From Pelistega europaea (lineage in GTDB: Bacteria; Pseudomonadota; Gammaproteobacteria; Burkholderiales; Burkholderiaceae_B): a stretch of DNA of 64,000 bases. The notes beneath the pieces were generated by a model. That model was not told the DNA's origin, did not search any database, and was given only the letters and a program-made list of their open reading frames with translations. The stretch lies in contig NZ_JABGBO010000006.1 of the NCBI RefSeq assembly GCF_013133775.1, forward strand, positions 1 to 64,000. The letters run 5' to 3'. Shown one piece after another: positions 27,521-36,408 of this stretch (positions are counted from its first letter, which is position 1; each line of letters opens with the position of its first letter). Made by a program: the position numbers and the translations under genes.

Positions 27521-28030
27521 ATGGGTAAGTACATAGACCTAATGGATGTTGTGCGATTATCCCAGACCCTAGAAGGTAAGGAGCCTATAGGGAGTTTTAC
27601 TCGCCTTATGGAAGATTTACCCGAGCAGACAGTGGCAGGAGAGGTGTTGTGGTCTTTACAAGGTCATCAGAAAACACATGGTCCTGCACTTGTGACATTA
27701 CATGTGCAAGCAAATCCACAGTTGCAATGTCAGCGTTGTATGGGTTTATTTCATTATCCTGTTGATACCGATGTCGAGCTAGAAGTTGTCACTTCTCTTA
27801 AGGCATTAGATGCGGATGTGTCTGAGTCAGGTGAAATTGATAACGATGCTTATGACAAAATTTTGGCTAATAAACCAGTGGATATACTGGAGTTGGTCGA
27901 GGATGAACTTATTCTAAGTTTACCTTATATTCCTAAGCATGAAGAGTGCGAGGATTTGGTAGAGCTACCAGAGGATAACTTAGAGAAAAAACCTTCTCCT
28001 TTTGCCATACTGGAGAAGCTCAAACATTAA
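27521..28030 (+). CDS. yceD: YceD family protein (DUF177)
   Basis: The 169-residue protein has the family pattern of an acidic beta-rich protein with the conserved C-X-X-C segment LQCQRCMGLFHYPVDTDVEL, and the C-terminal D(I/V)LELVEDELILSLPYIPKH. YceD is needed for 23S rRNA stability with YceF/Maf in E. coli. It precedes rpmF by 45 bases, the usual order. A GTG six bases upstream is an alternative start; ATG 27521 gives MGKYIDLMD. Likely the first gene of the rpmF-plsX-fab operon. Confidence 0.9.
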   Translation: MGKYIDLMDVVRLSQTLEGKEPIGSFTRLMEDLPEQTVAGEVLWSLQGHQKTHGPALVTLHVQANPQLQCQRCMGLFHYPVDTDVELEVVTSLKALDADVSESGEIDNDAYDKILANKPVDILELVEDELILSLPYIPKHEECEDLVELPEDNLEKKPSPFAILEKLKH

Positions 28031-28075
28031 CCTTACATCTGTTTCGTAGCGATACAGTATTTTTTTGGAGTCATC

Positions 28076-28258
28076 ATGGCTGTTCAACAAAACAAGAAAA
28101 CACCGTCTAAACGCGGTATGCATCGTTCACACGATTTTTTAACTAACCCACCAACAGCAATCGAGCCAACAACTGGTGAATTGCACTTACGTCACCATAT
28201 CAGTCCTAATGGAGTGTATCGTGGTCGTAAAGTGTTAAAAACTAAAAACGACGAATAA
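28076..28258 (+). CDS. rpmF: 50S ribosomal protein L32
   Basis: A 60-residue basic protein starting [20 protein letters not shown], the standard L32 N-terminus, with [14 protein letters not shown] near the end. The classical zinc cysteines are absent, as in most proteobacterial L32. GGAG lies seven bases before the ATG. Positioned between yceD and plsX, as in E. coli, coupling ribosome and lipid synthesis. Confidence 0.97.
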   Translation: MAVQQNKKTPSKRGMHRSHDFLTNPPTAIEPTTGELHLRHHISPNGVYRGRKVLKTKNDE

Positions 28259-28300
28259 TGCTTAAATAAGTCTCGGACTTAATTTAATTATTATCCAATC

Positions 28301-29332
28301 GTGATACGTATTGCTATTGATTGTATGGGGGGAGACTTTGGTCTCCCTGTTACTGTGCCTGCCGCAGTAATGGTGGCTAACAAATGCACCGACGTACATT
28401 TTCTCTTGGTGGGTGATGCCCCTCAAGTTGAAAAGGCATTACAACAATCTAGCCCTTCTCGTCCTGACCAATTTACTATCGTGCATGCTGAAGAAGTAAT
28501 TACGATGGAGGATTCGGTTGAGGTTGCATTGCGTCGCAAACGTAAGTCTTCTATGCATGAGGCTTTACATGCTGTGCAAGATCAGCGTGCAGATGCTTGT
28601 GTCTCAGCTGGAAATACTGGGGCGTTGATGGCTGTTGCCCGTTTTATTCTCAAGACACTTGATGGAATTGATCGCCCAGCAATTGCGACAGCGTTGCCCA
28701 ATCAATTAGGTAGAGGAACTACTGTCCTAGATTTAGGGGCCAATGTGGATTGCACTCCTGAGCACTTATTACAGTTTGCTATTATGGGGTCTGCTTTGGT
28801 TCAGGCGGTAGAACAAATTGAGCATCCTAAGGTAGGTTTGCTCAATATCGGTCATGAGTCCATCAAAGGCAATGAGGTTGTTAAAAAAACGAGTGAACTA
28901 TTACAAGCAACTCCCTTGAATTTTATCGGTAATGTAGAGGGGGATGACATCTTCAAAGGTACTGCTCATGTGGTTGTTTGTGATGGTTTTGTCGGCAACG
29001 TCTTGCTAAAATCTGTCGAAGGTTTGGCGAAAATGATGAGTGGTATGCTTAAACAGAGTTTCTTGCGCTCTTTTTATAGCAAGCTAGCCGCTCTTATAGC
29101 TAAGCCTGTCATCTCATCCTTCCGTGAAAAAATGGATAATAGGCGTTATAATGGTGCTGCTTTACTAGGCCTTAAAGGCGTTGTCTTTAAGAGTCATGGT
29201 TCTGCAGATGTATTAGCGTTTGGCTTTGCAATCGAGCGTGCTTATATGGCAGTGCAAAGTCAGCTTTTACAAAAAACCATTACAGGTATTGAAGCCATTA
29301 CCCAATCTCATCATGATAAATCCTGTCTATAA
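28301..29332 (+). CDS. plsX: Phosphate acyltransferase PlsX
   Basis: Makes acyl-phosphate from acyl-ACP for phospholipid synthesis. The 343-residue protein starts at GTG with [14 protein letters not shown], the conserved N-terminal strand, and carries [63 protein letters not shown] and [18 protein letters not shown]. All are diagnostic for the family. 42 bases downstream of rpmF and 20 before fabH. No strong Shine-Dalgarno precedes the GTG, which may limit translation. Confidence 0.96.
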   Translation: MIRIAIDCMGGDFGLPVTVPAAVMVANKCTDVHFLLVGDAPQVEKALQQSSPSRPDQFTIVHAEEVITMEDSVEVALRRKRKSSMHEALHAVQDQRADACVSAGNTGALMAVARFILKTLDGIDRPAIATALPNQLGRGTTVLDLGANVDCTPEHLLQFAIMGSALVQAVEQIEHPKVGLLNIGHESIKGNEVVKKTSELLQATPLNFIGNVEGDDIFKGTAHVVVCDGFVGNVLLKSVEGLAKMMSGMLKQSFLRSFYSKLAALIAKPVISSFREKMDNRRYNGAALLGLKGVVFKSHGSADVLAFGFAIERAYMAVQSQLLQKTITGIEAITQSHHDKSCL

Positions 29333-29352
29333 GAGGATCAAAGGAGTCTAGC

Positions 29353-30327
29353 ATGCCATTTGCAAAAATTACTGGTTCAGGTAGCGCTCTGCCAACAAAC
29401 TGCGTTTCAAACGATGTTTTATCCAAACAGTTGGCTCAAAAAGGTATCGAGACTTCCGATGAGTGGATTGTATCTCGTACGGGCATCAAGCAACGCTATA
29501 TTGCATCAGATGATATAAAGACCAGTGATTTGGCGGTGCAGGCAGCACGCTGTGCAATCGAAGATGCTGGTATTGCAGCCGATAAAATTGATTTAATTAT
29601 TGTAGCGACCTCAACACCTGACTATATTTTTCCAAGCACTGCATGTATGGTCCAATCCAAGTTAGGGATTGCTGGAGGTGCTGCTTTTGATGTGCAGGCA
29701 GTGTGCAGTGGTTTTGTTTATGCGTTAACTACAGCAGATGCTTATATTCGTGCAGGTAATGCACGCTGTGCATTGGTGATTGGGGCAGAGACCTTTTCTC
29801 GTATTATTGACTGGAATGACCGTGGTACCTGTGTATTATTTGGTGATGGGGCTGGGGCAATGATTCTACAAGCATCAGATAAGCCAGGTATTTTGGCTTC
29901 TCAGCTTAATGCTGATGGTAGCTTACACACGATTTTGCACACTGAGGGAGCTGTTCATCATGGCCAAGTTGTGGGAGATCCTTTCCTGCGCATGGATGGT
30001 CAAGCGGTATTCAAAAAGGCAGTGACCTCTCTAGAGGCATCTGCTTTGGCTGTTTGTGAAAAAGCGGGTATAGCACCTACTGATATTGATTGGATGGTGC
30101 CACATCAGGCCAATGTTCGTATCATTCATTCATTGGGTCGCAAGTTGGGATTATCAGAAGACAAGGTGGTCATAACAGTGGATAGCCATGCTAATACGTC
30201 AGCAGCAAGTGTGCCATTAGCCTTTGATGTAGCTCGTAAAGATGGACGTATCCAAGCAGGTCACAAAGTATTACTCCAAGGCGTCGGTGGTGGCTTTACT
30301 TGGGGTTCGGTATTAGTTCAAGTATAA
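29353..30327 (+). CDS. fabH: Beta-ketoacyl-ACP synthase III FabH
   Basis: Condenses acetyl-CoA with malonyl-ACP to begin each fatty acid. The 324-residue thiolase-fold protein has [14 protein letters not shown], the active-site cysteine C118 in [14 protein letters not shown], the histidine in [12 protein letters not shown] and the asparagine in [13 protein letters not shown], forming the Cys-His-Asn triad. Length and motif spacing match E. coli FabH. AAAGGAG precedes the ATG. Second of the fab genes. Confidence 0.97.
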   Translation: MPFAKITGSGSALPTNCVSNDVLSKQLAQKGIETSDEWIVSRTGIKQRYIASDDIKTSDLAVQAARCAIEDAGIAADKIDLIIVATSTPDYIFPSTACMVQSKLGIAGGAAFDVQAVCSGFVYALTTADAYIRAGNARCALVIGAETFSRIIDWNDRGTCVLFGDGAGAMILQASDKPGILASQLNADGSLHTILHTEGAVHHGQVVGDPFLRMDGQAVFKKAVTSLEASALAVCEKAGIAPTDIDWMVPHQANVRIIHSLGRKLGLSEDKVVITVDSHANTSAASVPLAFDVARKDGRIQAGHKVLLQGVGGGFTWGSVLVQV

Positions 30328-30339
30328 AAGGGGTGGACA

Positions 30340-31272
30340 ATGAAATTAGCATTTGTTTTTCCAGGACAGGGTTCACAAGCTGTTGGTATGTTGGACGCAT
30401 GGTCAGATGTGACAGTGGTTCAAGATGTGATGAAAAAAGCTAGTGAAGCTTTGGGACAGGATTTATCAGCTTTAATTGCTCAAGGTCCAGCAGAGCAGCT
30501 CAACTTGACAACTAACACACAGCCAGTAATGTTGGCGGCAAGCTATGCCATGTATCAAGCCTATTTAGCAGCAGGTGGTGTAGAACCAGTAATGATGGCT
30601 GGTCATAGTTTAGGGGAGTATACGGCATTGGCAACTGCTGGCGTCTTAGGGCTTGAGGATGCTGTGCGCTTAGTGCGTATTCGTGCCAATGCAATGCAAG
30701 AGGCTGTACCTGTAGGTACAGGTGGTATGGCGGCGATTCTTGGGCTAGATGATGATATAGTACGTAATATTTGTGAACAGGCTGCTCAAGGTCAAGTTGT
30801 TGAAGCTGTTAACTTTAATGCTCCTGCTCAGGTGGTGATTGCTGGACACAAGGAAGCAGTTGAGCGTGCATGTGCATTGGCTAAGGAGTCAGGTGCCAAG
30901 CGAGCACTACCATTGCCTGTATCTGCGCCGTTCCATTCTTCATTATTAGAGCCTGCTGCTGCAGTACTTGCCAAGGCACTTGCTACTCTACACTTTACGG
31001 CACCTAGTGTTGATGTGATTAACAATGTGGATGTAGAAGTTTTACAAGACCCTGAATTAATTAAAGATGCATTAGTGCGTCAGGCATGGCATGCTGTGCG
31101 TTGGGTTGAAACTATTCAGAAAATGCAAGCAGAGGGGGTTACCCATATTGTTGAATGTGGACCCGGTAAAGTATTAACAGGTTTAGTTAAGCGTATTGCC
31201 CCTGATGTAGTGGCGTTATCCATCAATGATCCTGCTTCATTGACAGGGACGCTAGAGGTACTTAAAGGATAG
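30340..31272 (+). CDS. fabD: Malonyl-CoA:ACP transacylase FabD
   Basis: Transfers malonyl from CoA to acyl carrier protein. The 310-residue alpha/beta protein has FVFPGQGSQAVGML at the start, the nucleophile elbow MMAGHSLGEYTALA with S90, the conserved histidine in LPVSAPFHSSLLEP, and the C-terminal VECGPGKVLTGLVKRI. Thirteen bases after fabH; GGGGTGG precedes the start. The 89 bases to fabG hold a weak long-range inverted repeat (CTACTT/AAGTAG) and no clear terminator. Confidence 0.97.
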   Translation: MKLAFVFPGQGSQAVGMLDAWSDVTVVQDVMKKASEALGQDLSALIAQGPAEQLNLTTNTQPVMLAASYAMYQAYLAAGGVEPVMMAGHSLGEYTALATAGVLGLEDAVRLVRIRANAMQEAVPVGTGGMAAILGLDDDIVRNICEQAAQGQVVEAVNFNAPAQVVIAGHKEAVERACALAKESGAKRALPLPVSAPFHSSLLEPAAAVLAKALATLHFTAPSVDVINNVDVEVLQDPELIKDALVRQAWHAVRWVETIQKMQAEGVTHIVECGPGKVLTGLVKRIAPDVVALSINDPASLTGTLEVLKG

Positions 31273-31361
31273 TTTTTTCCTCCTACTTTGGAATGACTGG
31301 GTGTGAGTGTCAATAGAAGTAGTAGGGAATAAATGGTTTATTTTTTGAATGAGATGAAATC

Positions 31362-32102
31362 ATGACAAAAGAATTAACAGGTCAAGTTGCTTTAGTCACT
31401 GGTGCTAGTCGCGGTCTAGGTAAAGCAATTGCATTAGAGTTGGCACAGCGTGGTGCTACCGTTGTGGGTACAGCAACTTCAGAGTCAGGTGCTAAATCTG
31501 TGACAGAACAATTATCACCCTTTGGTGGCCGAGGTGTTGTGCTTGATGTGACAGATGCTGCTGCTTGTGATGCATTATTAGCAGAGTTGGCGGCAGAGGG
31601 CGGTCCTAATATTCTCGTTAATAACGCAGGTATTACACGTGATGGTCTAATCATGCGCATGAAAGATGAGGATTGGGATGCTGTGATGGATACTAATCTC
31701 AAGGCTGTTTTCCGTCTTTGCCGTGGTGTGATTAAACCTATGATGAAAGCCCGTGCTGGTCGTATTATCAACATCACCTCTGTGGTTGGTGAGAGTGGTA
31801 ATCCTGGTCAAGCCAATTATGCAGCGGCTAAAGCTGGTGTAGCTGGTCTTACCCGTGCCTTGGCACGTGAAATTGGTAGCCGTAATATTACCGTGAATTG
31901 TGTAGCTCCTGGTTTTATTGATACAGATATGACTAGAGCTTTGGGCGAGGAAGCAACCAATGCTTTATTGAGTCAAATTCCTATGGCTCGCCTTGGTCAC
32001 GTGTCTGATATTGCACAAGCCGTTGCCTTTCTTGCTGGTCCAGGGGCTGGGTATATCACTGGCAATACCTTACATGTAAATGGTGGAATGTACATGGCGT
32101 AA
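31362..32102 (+). CDS. fabG: 3-oxoacyl-ACP reductase FabG
   Basis: NADPH-dependent reduction of beta-ketoacyl-ACP. The 246-residue short-chain dehydrogenase has the cofactor motif TGASRGLGKAIALELA, the NNAG motif (ILVNNAGITRDGL), and the catalytic Ser140, Tyr153 and Lys157 in INITSVVG ... ANYAAAKAG, with VNCVAPGFIDTDMT near the C-terminus. Follows fabD and precedes acpP. A 258-base gap before acpP probably carries an extra acpP promoter. Confidence 0.97.
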   Translation: MTKELTGQVALVTGASRGLGKAIALELAQRGATVVGTATSESGAKSVTEQLSPFGGRGVVLDVTDAAACDALLAELAAEGGPNILVNNAGITRDGLIMRMKDEDWDAVMDTNLKAVFRLCRGVIKPMMKARAGRIINITSVVGESGNPGQANYAAAKAGVAGLTRALAREIGSRNITVNCVAPGFIDTDMTRALGEEATNALLSQIPMARLGHVSDIAQAVAFLAGPGAGYITGNTLHVNGGMYMA

Positions 32103-32360
32103 GAGAGAAGAGTAGTTTTGTCATTGCGTAAAAGAGGTGTGTAGCGTCTTATATGGCAGTATACTTTTCAGTATTACAACAGGTGTTTAATTTTTTTGTG
32201 TTTGCTGTTTTTTTTAGAAAAAAGGGCAAATTTTTAATAAAATGCAGACTAAGCAGTTTGCAATTGGTTTTGACTGATACGTGGGGTATCGGTTGATTTT
32301 TCAAAACGGCCTTGCTTTGCGAAGGCTATAACTTGGGACATATCCCTATTGGAGATTTAC
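32103..32360 (+). promoter_or_regulatory. fabG-acpP intergenic region, acpP leader
   Basis: Contains T-rich runs, an inverted repeat GATAC-gtggg-GTATC near 32277-32291 and CCTT-gctttgcg-AAGG near 32310-32325. Acyl carrier protein is made in large excess over FabG, so an internal promoter is expected; I cannot place its boxes with confidence. Confidence 0.35.
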
Positions 32361-32597
32361 ATGGATAGCATCGAACAACGCGTCAAGAAAATCGTCGCTA
32401 AACAATTAGGTGTTAAAGAATCAGAAATTAGTAATGAGTCGTCTTTTCTTGGTGATTTGGGTGCGGATTCACTCGATATGGTAGAGTTGGTCATGGCTTT
32501 TGAAGATGAGTTTGAAGCTAGCATCTCTGACGAGCAAGCAGAAGAAATCACTACAGTTCAAAAAGCTATCGACTTCATCACAGCAAATGCAAAATAA
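32361..32597 (+). CDS. acpP: Acyl carrier protein
   Basis: The 78-residue acidic helical protein carries growing acyl chains on a phosphopantetheine attached to Ser37 in [18 protein letters not shown], the universal ACP motif. It begins [18 protein letters not shown]. An in-frame start 12 bases earlier is less likely because GGAG lies seven bases before ATG 32361. A 9-bp hairpin follows the gene and may separate abundant acpP mRNA from fabF. Confidence 0.98.
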   Translation: MDSIEQRVKKIVAKQLGVKESEISNESSFLGDLGADSLDMVELVMAFEDEFEASISDEQAEEITTVQKAIDFITANAK

Positions 32598-32613
32598 TTT
32601 GCTAGTGGTATTG

Positions 32614-32635
32614 GGTGCTATCCTGTGATAGCACC
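32614..32635 (+). terminator. Hairpin after acpP
   Basis: GGTGCTATC-ctgt-GATAGCACC is a perfect 9-bp stem. The following bases (TTGCTACATTTGC) are only moderately T-rich, so partial termination or mRNA-end protection is more likely than full stop. Confidence 0.55.
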
Positions 32636-32806
32636 TTGCTACATTTGCTTGGTTGCGCAATGGTAGAGCGTTTGTTGTGTTTTATAAGAGCGTCTTGGAA
32701 AGATAATTAAGTGGGAACCACGTTGGTAAATAGATTTTTTCCAAAGCGCTTTTTTTGAAATTATTCTTTATTTCAAACGATATTTGAAATTATACAGGAG
32801 TCATCT

Positions 32807-34036
32807 GTGAAGAGACGCGTTGTTATTACAGGTTTAGGTATTGTATCTCCCGTAGGCAATAGTATCGCTACGGCTTGGGATAATATCGTTAATGGTCGTT
32901 CAGGCATCACTAATATTACTCGTTTTGATGCAAGTGCTTTTAACTCTCAAGTAGCAGGTGAGGTGAAGGACTTCAATCCTGAAGACTATATTGGCGCCAA
33001 GGAAATCAAGCAAATGGATACTTTTATCCATTATGGTATCGCTGCGGCAATGGATGCTTGGCGTGATTCTGGTTTAGAGGTTACCGAGGAAAATGCTCCT
33101 CGTATTGGGGCTATTGTCAGTTCTGGTATTGGTGGTTTAAAACGTATCGAAGAAACCCAAACTGATTTTTTGGCTAAAGGGGCTCGTCGTATCTCTCCTT
33201 TCTTTGTACCAGCGTCTTTGATCAACTTAATTTCTGGACACCTTACCATTATGTTAGGTCTCAAAGGGCCTAGCTATGCGGTAGTATCGGCATGTACAAC
33301 TGGTCTACATTCTATCGGTGATGCAGCACGTCTTATTGAATATGGTGATGCAGATGTGATGCTGGCTGGTGGTGCTGAGGCGACTGTTTGCCCATTGGGT
33401 ATCGGTGGTTTTGCTGCAATGCGAGCTCTCTCTACACGCAATGATGATCCTGCAACAGCCTCTCGTCCTTGGGATAAGGATCGTGATGGTTTTGTACTTG
33501 GGGAGGGTGCTGGTGTACTGGTACTAGAAGAGTACGAGCATGCAGTCAAACGTGGTGCCAAGATTTATGGTGAGTTTGTGGGTTATGGCATGAGTTCTGA
33601 TGCCCATCACATCACTGCACCAGACCGTGAGGGGCCATGCCGTGGTATTCAGAATGCATTACGCAATGCAGGTATCAATGCCGATCAAATTGATTATGTG
33701 AATGCTCATGGTACATCAACCCCATTAGGCGATAAGAATGAAACTGAAGCACTGAAGTTGGCTTTAGGTGACCATGCATATAAGACGGTAGTAAATTCGA
33801 CTAAATCAATGACTGGTCACTTGTTAGGTGCTGCTGGTGGTATTGAAGCGGTGTTTACAACACTTGCCGTACATCACCAAGTATCTCCCCCAACTATTAA
33901 TATCTTCAATCAAGATCCAGAGTGTGATTTGGACTATTGTGCTAATGTGGCACGTGAGTTGAAGATTGATTACGCCTTATCCAACTCATTTGGATTTGGT
34001 GGTACCAACGGTTCTATGATTGTGAAGAAACTCTAA
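32807..34036 (+). CDS. fabF: Beta-ketoacyl-ACP synthase II FabF
   Basis: Elongating condensing enzyme of fatty-acid synthesis. The 409-residue thiolase-fold protein has [18 protein letters not shown], the active-site C163 in [16 protein letters not shown], and the two histidines in [15 protein letters not shown] and [16 protein letters not shown], ending with [17 protein letters not shown] start preceded by AGGAG. Last fab gene in the run, 209 bases after acpP. Confidence 0.97.
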   Translation: MKRRVVITGLGIVSPVGNSIATAWDNIVNGRSGITNITRFDASAFNSQVAGEVKDFNPEDYIGAKEIKQMDTFIHYGIAAAMDAWRDSGLEVTEENAPRIGAIVSSGIGGLKRIEETQTDFLAKGARRISPFFVPASLINLISGHLTIMLGLKGPSYAVVSACTTGLHSIGDAARLIEYGDADVMLAGGAEATVCPLGIGGFAAMRALSTRNDDPATASRPWDKDRDGFVLGEGAGVLVLEEYEHAVKRGAKIYGEFVGYGMSSDAHHITAPDREGPCRGIQNALRNAGINADQIDYVNAHGTSTPLGDKNETEALKLALGDHAYKTVVNSTKSMTGHLLGAAGGIEAVFTTLAVHHQVSPPTINIFNQDPECDLDYCANVARELKIDYALSNSFGFGGTNGSMIVKKL

Positions 34037-34082
34037 ACGTTTACTTTACATCATACACCGTTCTTTCCATGGGAATATAACG

Positions 34083-34448
34083 ATGTATGCTCCACTACAA
34101 CAAGCTTGGTGTCAGACCTCTCTAGTGTTGTCTAATCATGTGGAGCTGCATCTGCGAGCCTTAGTACTGTTTTTGTTGTTGTTTGGTTTATTGGGCTGGA
34201 CATCAGCATGGATGGTAGTAGGGCTTTTTTATACCCACTATTCTCCCCAAACTTTTTGTATTGATATTATGCCAACAGGGCTTGTGTGGCGACATGCTCA
34301 ACAGCAAGAGATAATGCGACCAGAACAGTTGGATAGAGGCTTTTGTTGGTTATCTTTTAAATTGTCTCATCAACGAGTGACAATCTGGCGTTGGCAAATG
34401 TCTTTGGCCAGCTGGCGTAGGCTTTGTGCAATCACTAGTACATGGTAA
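34083..34448 (+). CDS. Small membrane protein of unknown function (YgfX/CptA-like?)
   Basis: The 121-residue protein has two adjacent hydrophobic segments (about 24-52; LRALVLFLLLFGLLGWTSAWMV and onward) and a tryptophan/histidine-rich C-terminal half (LVWRHAQQQ, RVTIWRWQMSLASWRRL). This layout resembles the hypothetical protein found between fabF and rpoE in Bordetella and the YgfX-type proteins, but similarity is weak and I do not claim function. It follows fabF by 46 bases and probably shares its transcript. The expected rpoE-rseA-rseB genes do not follow. Confidence 0.6.
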   Translation: MYAPLQQAWCQTSLVLSNHVELHLRALVLFLLLFGLLGWTSAWMVVGLFYTHYSPQTFCIDIMPTGLVWRHAQQQEIMRPEQLDRGFCWLSFKLSHQRVTIWRWQMSLASWRRLCAITSTW

Positions 34449-34754
34449 TCAGCCGACCCAGCACAATCGTTGTTTAAGTGATTTTGCTTGTTTATCCCAT
34501 TGGGTGTATTTTTGAGTAGACTTATTGGGTAATAGCTTGGTGGTGTGTGGAGCTTAGGTGTAGATTTGCTGTATTGTTAGCAATTGAAATAAACCAGAAT
34601 ATTAATGTGGGGCAAATAATTTCCTATTGTTTCAGTTATATTGAAAAAATTTCTCCTGCCTATAGACTATAGGCACGTTAAATTTTTCCCTGATGAGTTG
34701 ATAATTGTTGTGCTTTGATTAGCTCAAATAGGTATTTTTAAAAGGACTATCACG
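34449..34754 (+). promoter_or_regulatory. Intergenic region upstream of degQ/mucD with 9-bp palindrome
   Basis: A 306-base non-coding stretch. TGCCTATAG-A-CTATAGGCA (34657-34675) is a perfect 9-bp inverted repeat with one central base, 80 bases before the start codon. It could be an operator or a short terminator stem; TTAAATTTTT follows. Confidence 0.45.
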
Positions 34755-36293
34755 ATGTTATTTCACAAAAAATTACTTCCACTTGCTATTGCCATAGCAT
34801 TGGGTGTTTCTTCTGTAAGTATGACAGTGCAAGCAGCCCCTACCGATGCAAGCACTACAGCAACAGCTCCAGCAACAAATGCTTCTCGCATGGTAGCACT
34901 ACCTGATTTTACCCCTATTGTGCAAGCGACAGAAAATAGCGTGGTCAATATTCGTACTGAGGCTCCTGTAGAACAGCGTCCTGATGGGTTTGATAGTTTT
35001 GGTTTTGGACCTAATGATCCTGACGAAATTTTTAAATTCTTCTTTGGACCTGATTTTCCAGGTAATGGTTTTCCGCAGTTTGGACCACGTGCTGAAAATC
35101 CTAAACGTAAAGCACCTAGAAAAGATGAAAAACAACGTACCGAGCCAACCGGTGTAGGTTCTGGTTTTATCATCTCTTCTGATGGCTACATTATTACAAA
35201 TAATCATGTGGTTGATGGGGCTACTAAGGTAATCGTTACGCTTAACAATAGTAAAGAGTACGATGCTAAGGTGATAGGCACAGATAAACGCACTGACATT
35301 GCTCTACTCAAGATTAATGCCAAAGATTTAAAACCGCTTGAAATTGGTGATTCCGATTCATTGAAGAAAGGGCAGTGGGTGTTGGCTATTGGTTCTCCTT
35401 ATGGACTTGACTCTACTGTTACCTCTGGTATTGTGAGTGCGATTAACCGTGATACTGGTGATTATCTTCCATTTGTGCAAACTGATGTACCTATTAATCC
35501 AGGTAACTCAGGAGGTCCATTGATTGATTTAAGCGGCAAGGTAGTGGGTGTTAATTCTCAAATTTATACCCGCAGTGGCGGTTTCATGGGTATCTCCTTC
35601 TCTATCCCTATTAATGAGGCTATGCATGTGGTAGAGCAACTCAAGGCAACAGGTAAGGTTGAACGTGGGCGTATTGGTGTAATGATTAGTGAGGTGAAAA
35701 AAGAGGTTGCCGATGCCTTGGGACTCAAAGAGGATAAAGGGGCATTAGTCAGTAACATTGAACCCAAGAGCCCAGCAGAAAAAGCAGGCATAAAATCGGG
35801 TGATGTTATCCTTAGTTTTGCCAATCGTCCTGTGAATAAATGGAGTGATTTACCTCGTCTTGTAGGCTTAACTAAACCAGGCACCACAACCGATATTGAG
35901 GTATGGCGTCGTGGTAAGTTAGTTAAACTTAAGATTACACTAGATAGTACTAAAGATGACAAGAGCACAGCTTCTAAAGCAGATAGTAGTGATGATGCAA
36001 CAGCAGACACTTCAACAGTAGACCGTATTGGTTTATCGGTCAAATCTTTAGATGATGAAACAAAGGATAAAATCCGAGTATCTAACGGTGTTGTAATTAA
36101 CGAAGTTGAGGGTGATGCAGCCGATATGGGAATTCAGAAGGGTGATGTATTGGTAGCAATTAATGATCAAGACATTACTTCAGTTTCTCAATACAAAGAG
36201 ATTATTAAGAAACTTCCCAAGGATAAGGCAGCTGCTCTTTTAATCCGTCGTGAAAATTTAGCGCAGTGGGTGACAGTAACTCCCTCAAAATAA
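34755..36293 (+). CDS. mucD: Periplasmic Do-type serine endoprotease (DegQ/MucD)
   Basis: The 512-residue protein degrades or refolds misfolded envelope proteins. It has a signal peptide (LLPLAIAIALGVSSVSMTVQA), a trypsin-like domain with the triad His151 (TNNHVVDG), Asp181 (DKRTDIALLKI) and Ser252 (NPGNSGGPLID), and two PDZ domains (about 300-390 and 430-505; KGALVSNIEPKSPAEKAGIK and VSNGVVINEVEGDAADMGIQ). An acidic/serine linker separates the PDZ domains. It leads the mucD-lepA-lepB-rnc-era-recO series. In Bordetella this gene follows rpoE-rseA-rseB; here those are absent. Confidence 0.94.
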   Translation: MLFHKKLLPLAIAIALGVSSVSMTVQAAPTDASTTATAPATNASRMVALPDFTPIVQATENSVVNIRTEAPVEQRPDGFDSFGFGPNDPDEIFKFFFGPDFPGNGFPQFGPRAENPKRKAPRKDEKQRTEPTGVGSGFIISSDGYIITNNHVVDGATKVIVTLNNSKEYDAKVIGTDKRTDIALLKINAKDLKPLEIGDSDSLKKGQWVLAIGSPYGLDSTVTSGIVSAINRDTGDYLPFVQTDVPINPGNSGGPLIDLSGKVVGVNSQIYTRSGGFMGISFSIPINEAMHVVEQLKATGKVERGRIGVMISEVKKEVADALGLKEDKGALVSNIEPKSPAEKAGIKSGDVILSFANRPVNKWSDLPRLVGLTKPGTTTDIEVWRRGKLVKLKITLDSTKDDKSTASKADSSDDATADTSTVDRIGLSVKSLDDETKDKIRVSNGVVINEVEGDAADMGIQKGDVLVAINDQDITSVSQYKEIIKKLPKDKAAALLIRRENLAQWVTVTPSK

Positions 36294-36328
36294 GTTACAA
36301 TAGCACCTATTTGTCATAAAATAGTAGT

Positions 36329-36378
36329 AGGCTGGTAGTTTCTTGTGCGTTGATGATACGTGCAAAGGCTATCAGCCT
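36329..36378 (+). promoter_or_regulatory. Long stem-loop in the lepA leader
   Basis: AGGCTGGTAG (36329-36338) pairs with CTATCAGCCT (36369-36378) including one G-U; inside, TTGTGCGT (36343-36350) pairs with ACGTGCAA (36358-36365) with two G-U pairs and a 7-base loop. The 18-bp two-part stem lies 30 bases before the lepA ATG. Confidence 0.55.
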
Positions 36379-36408
36379 ATCGGTGTCTTATTTGATTTTA
36401 TTTTTTCG

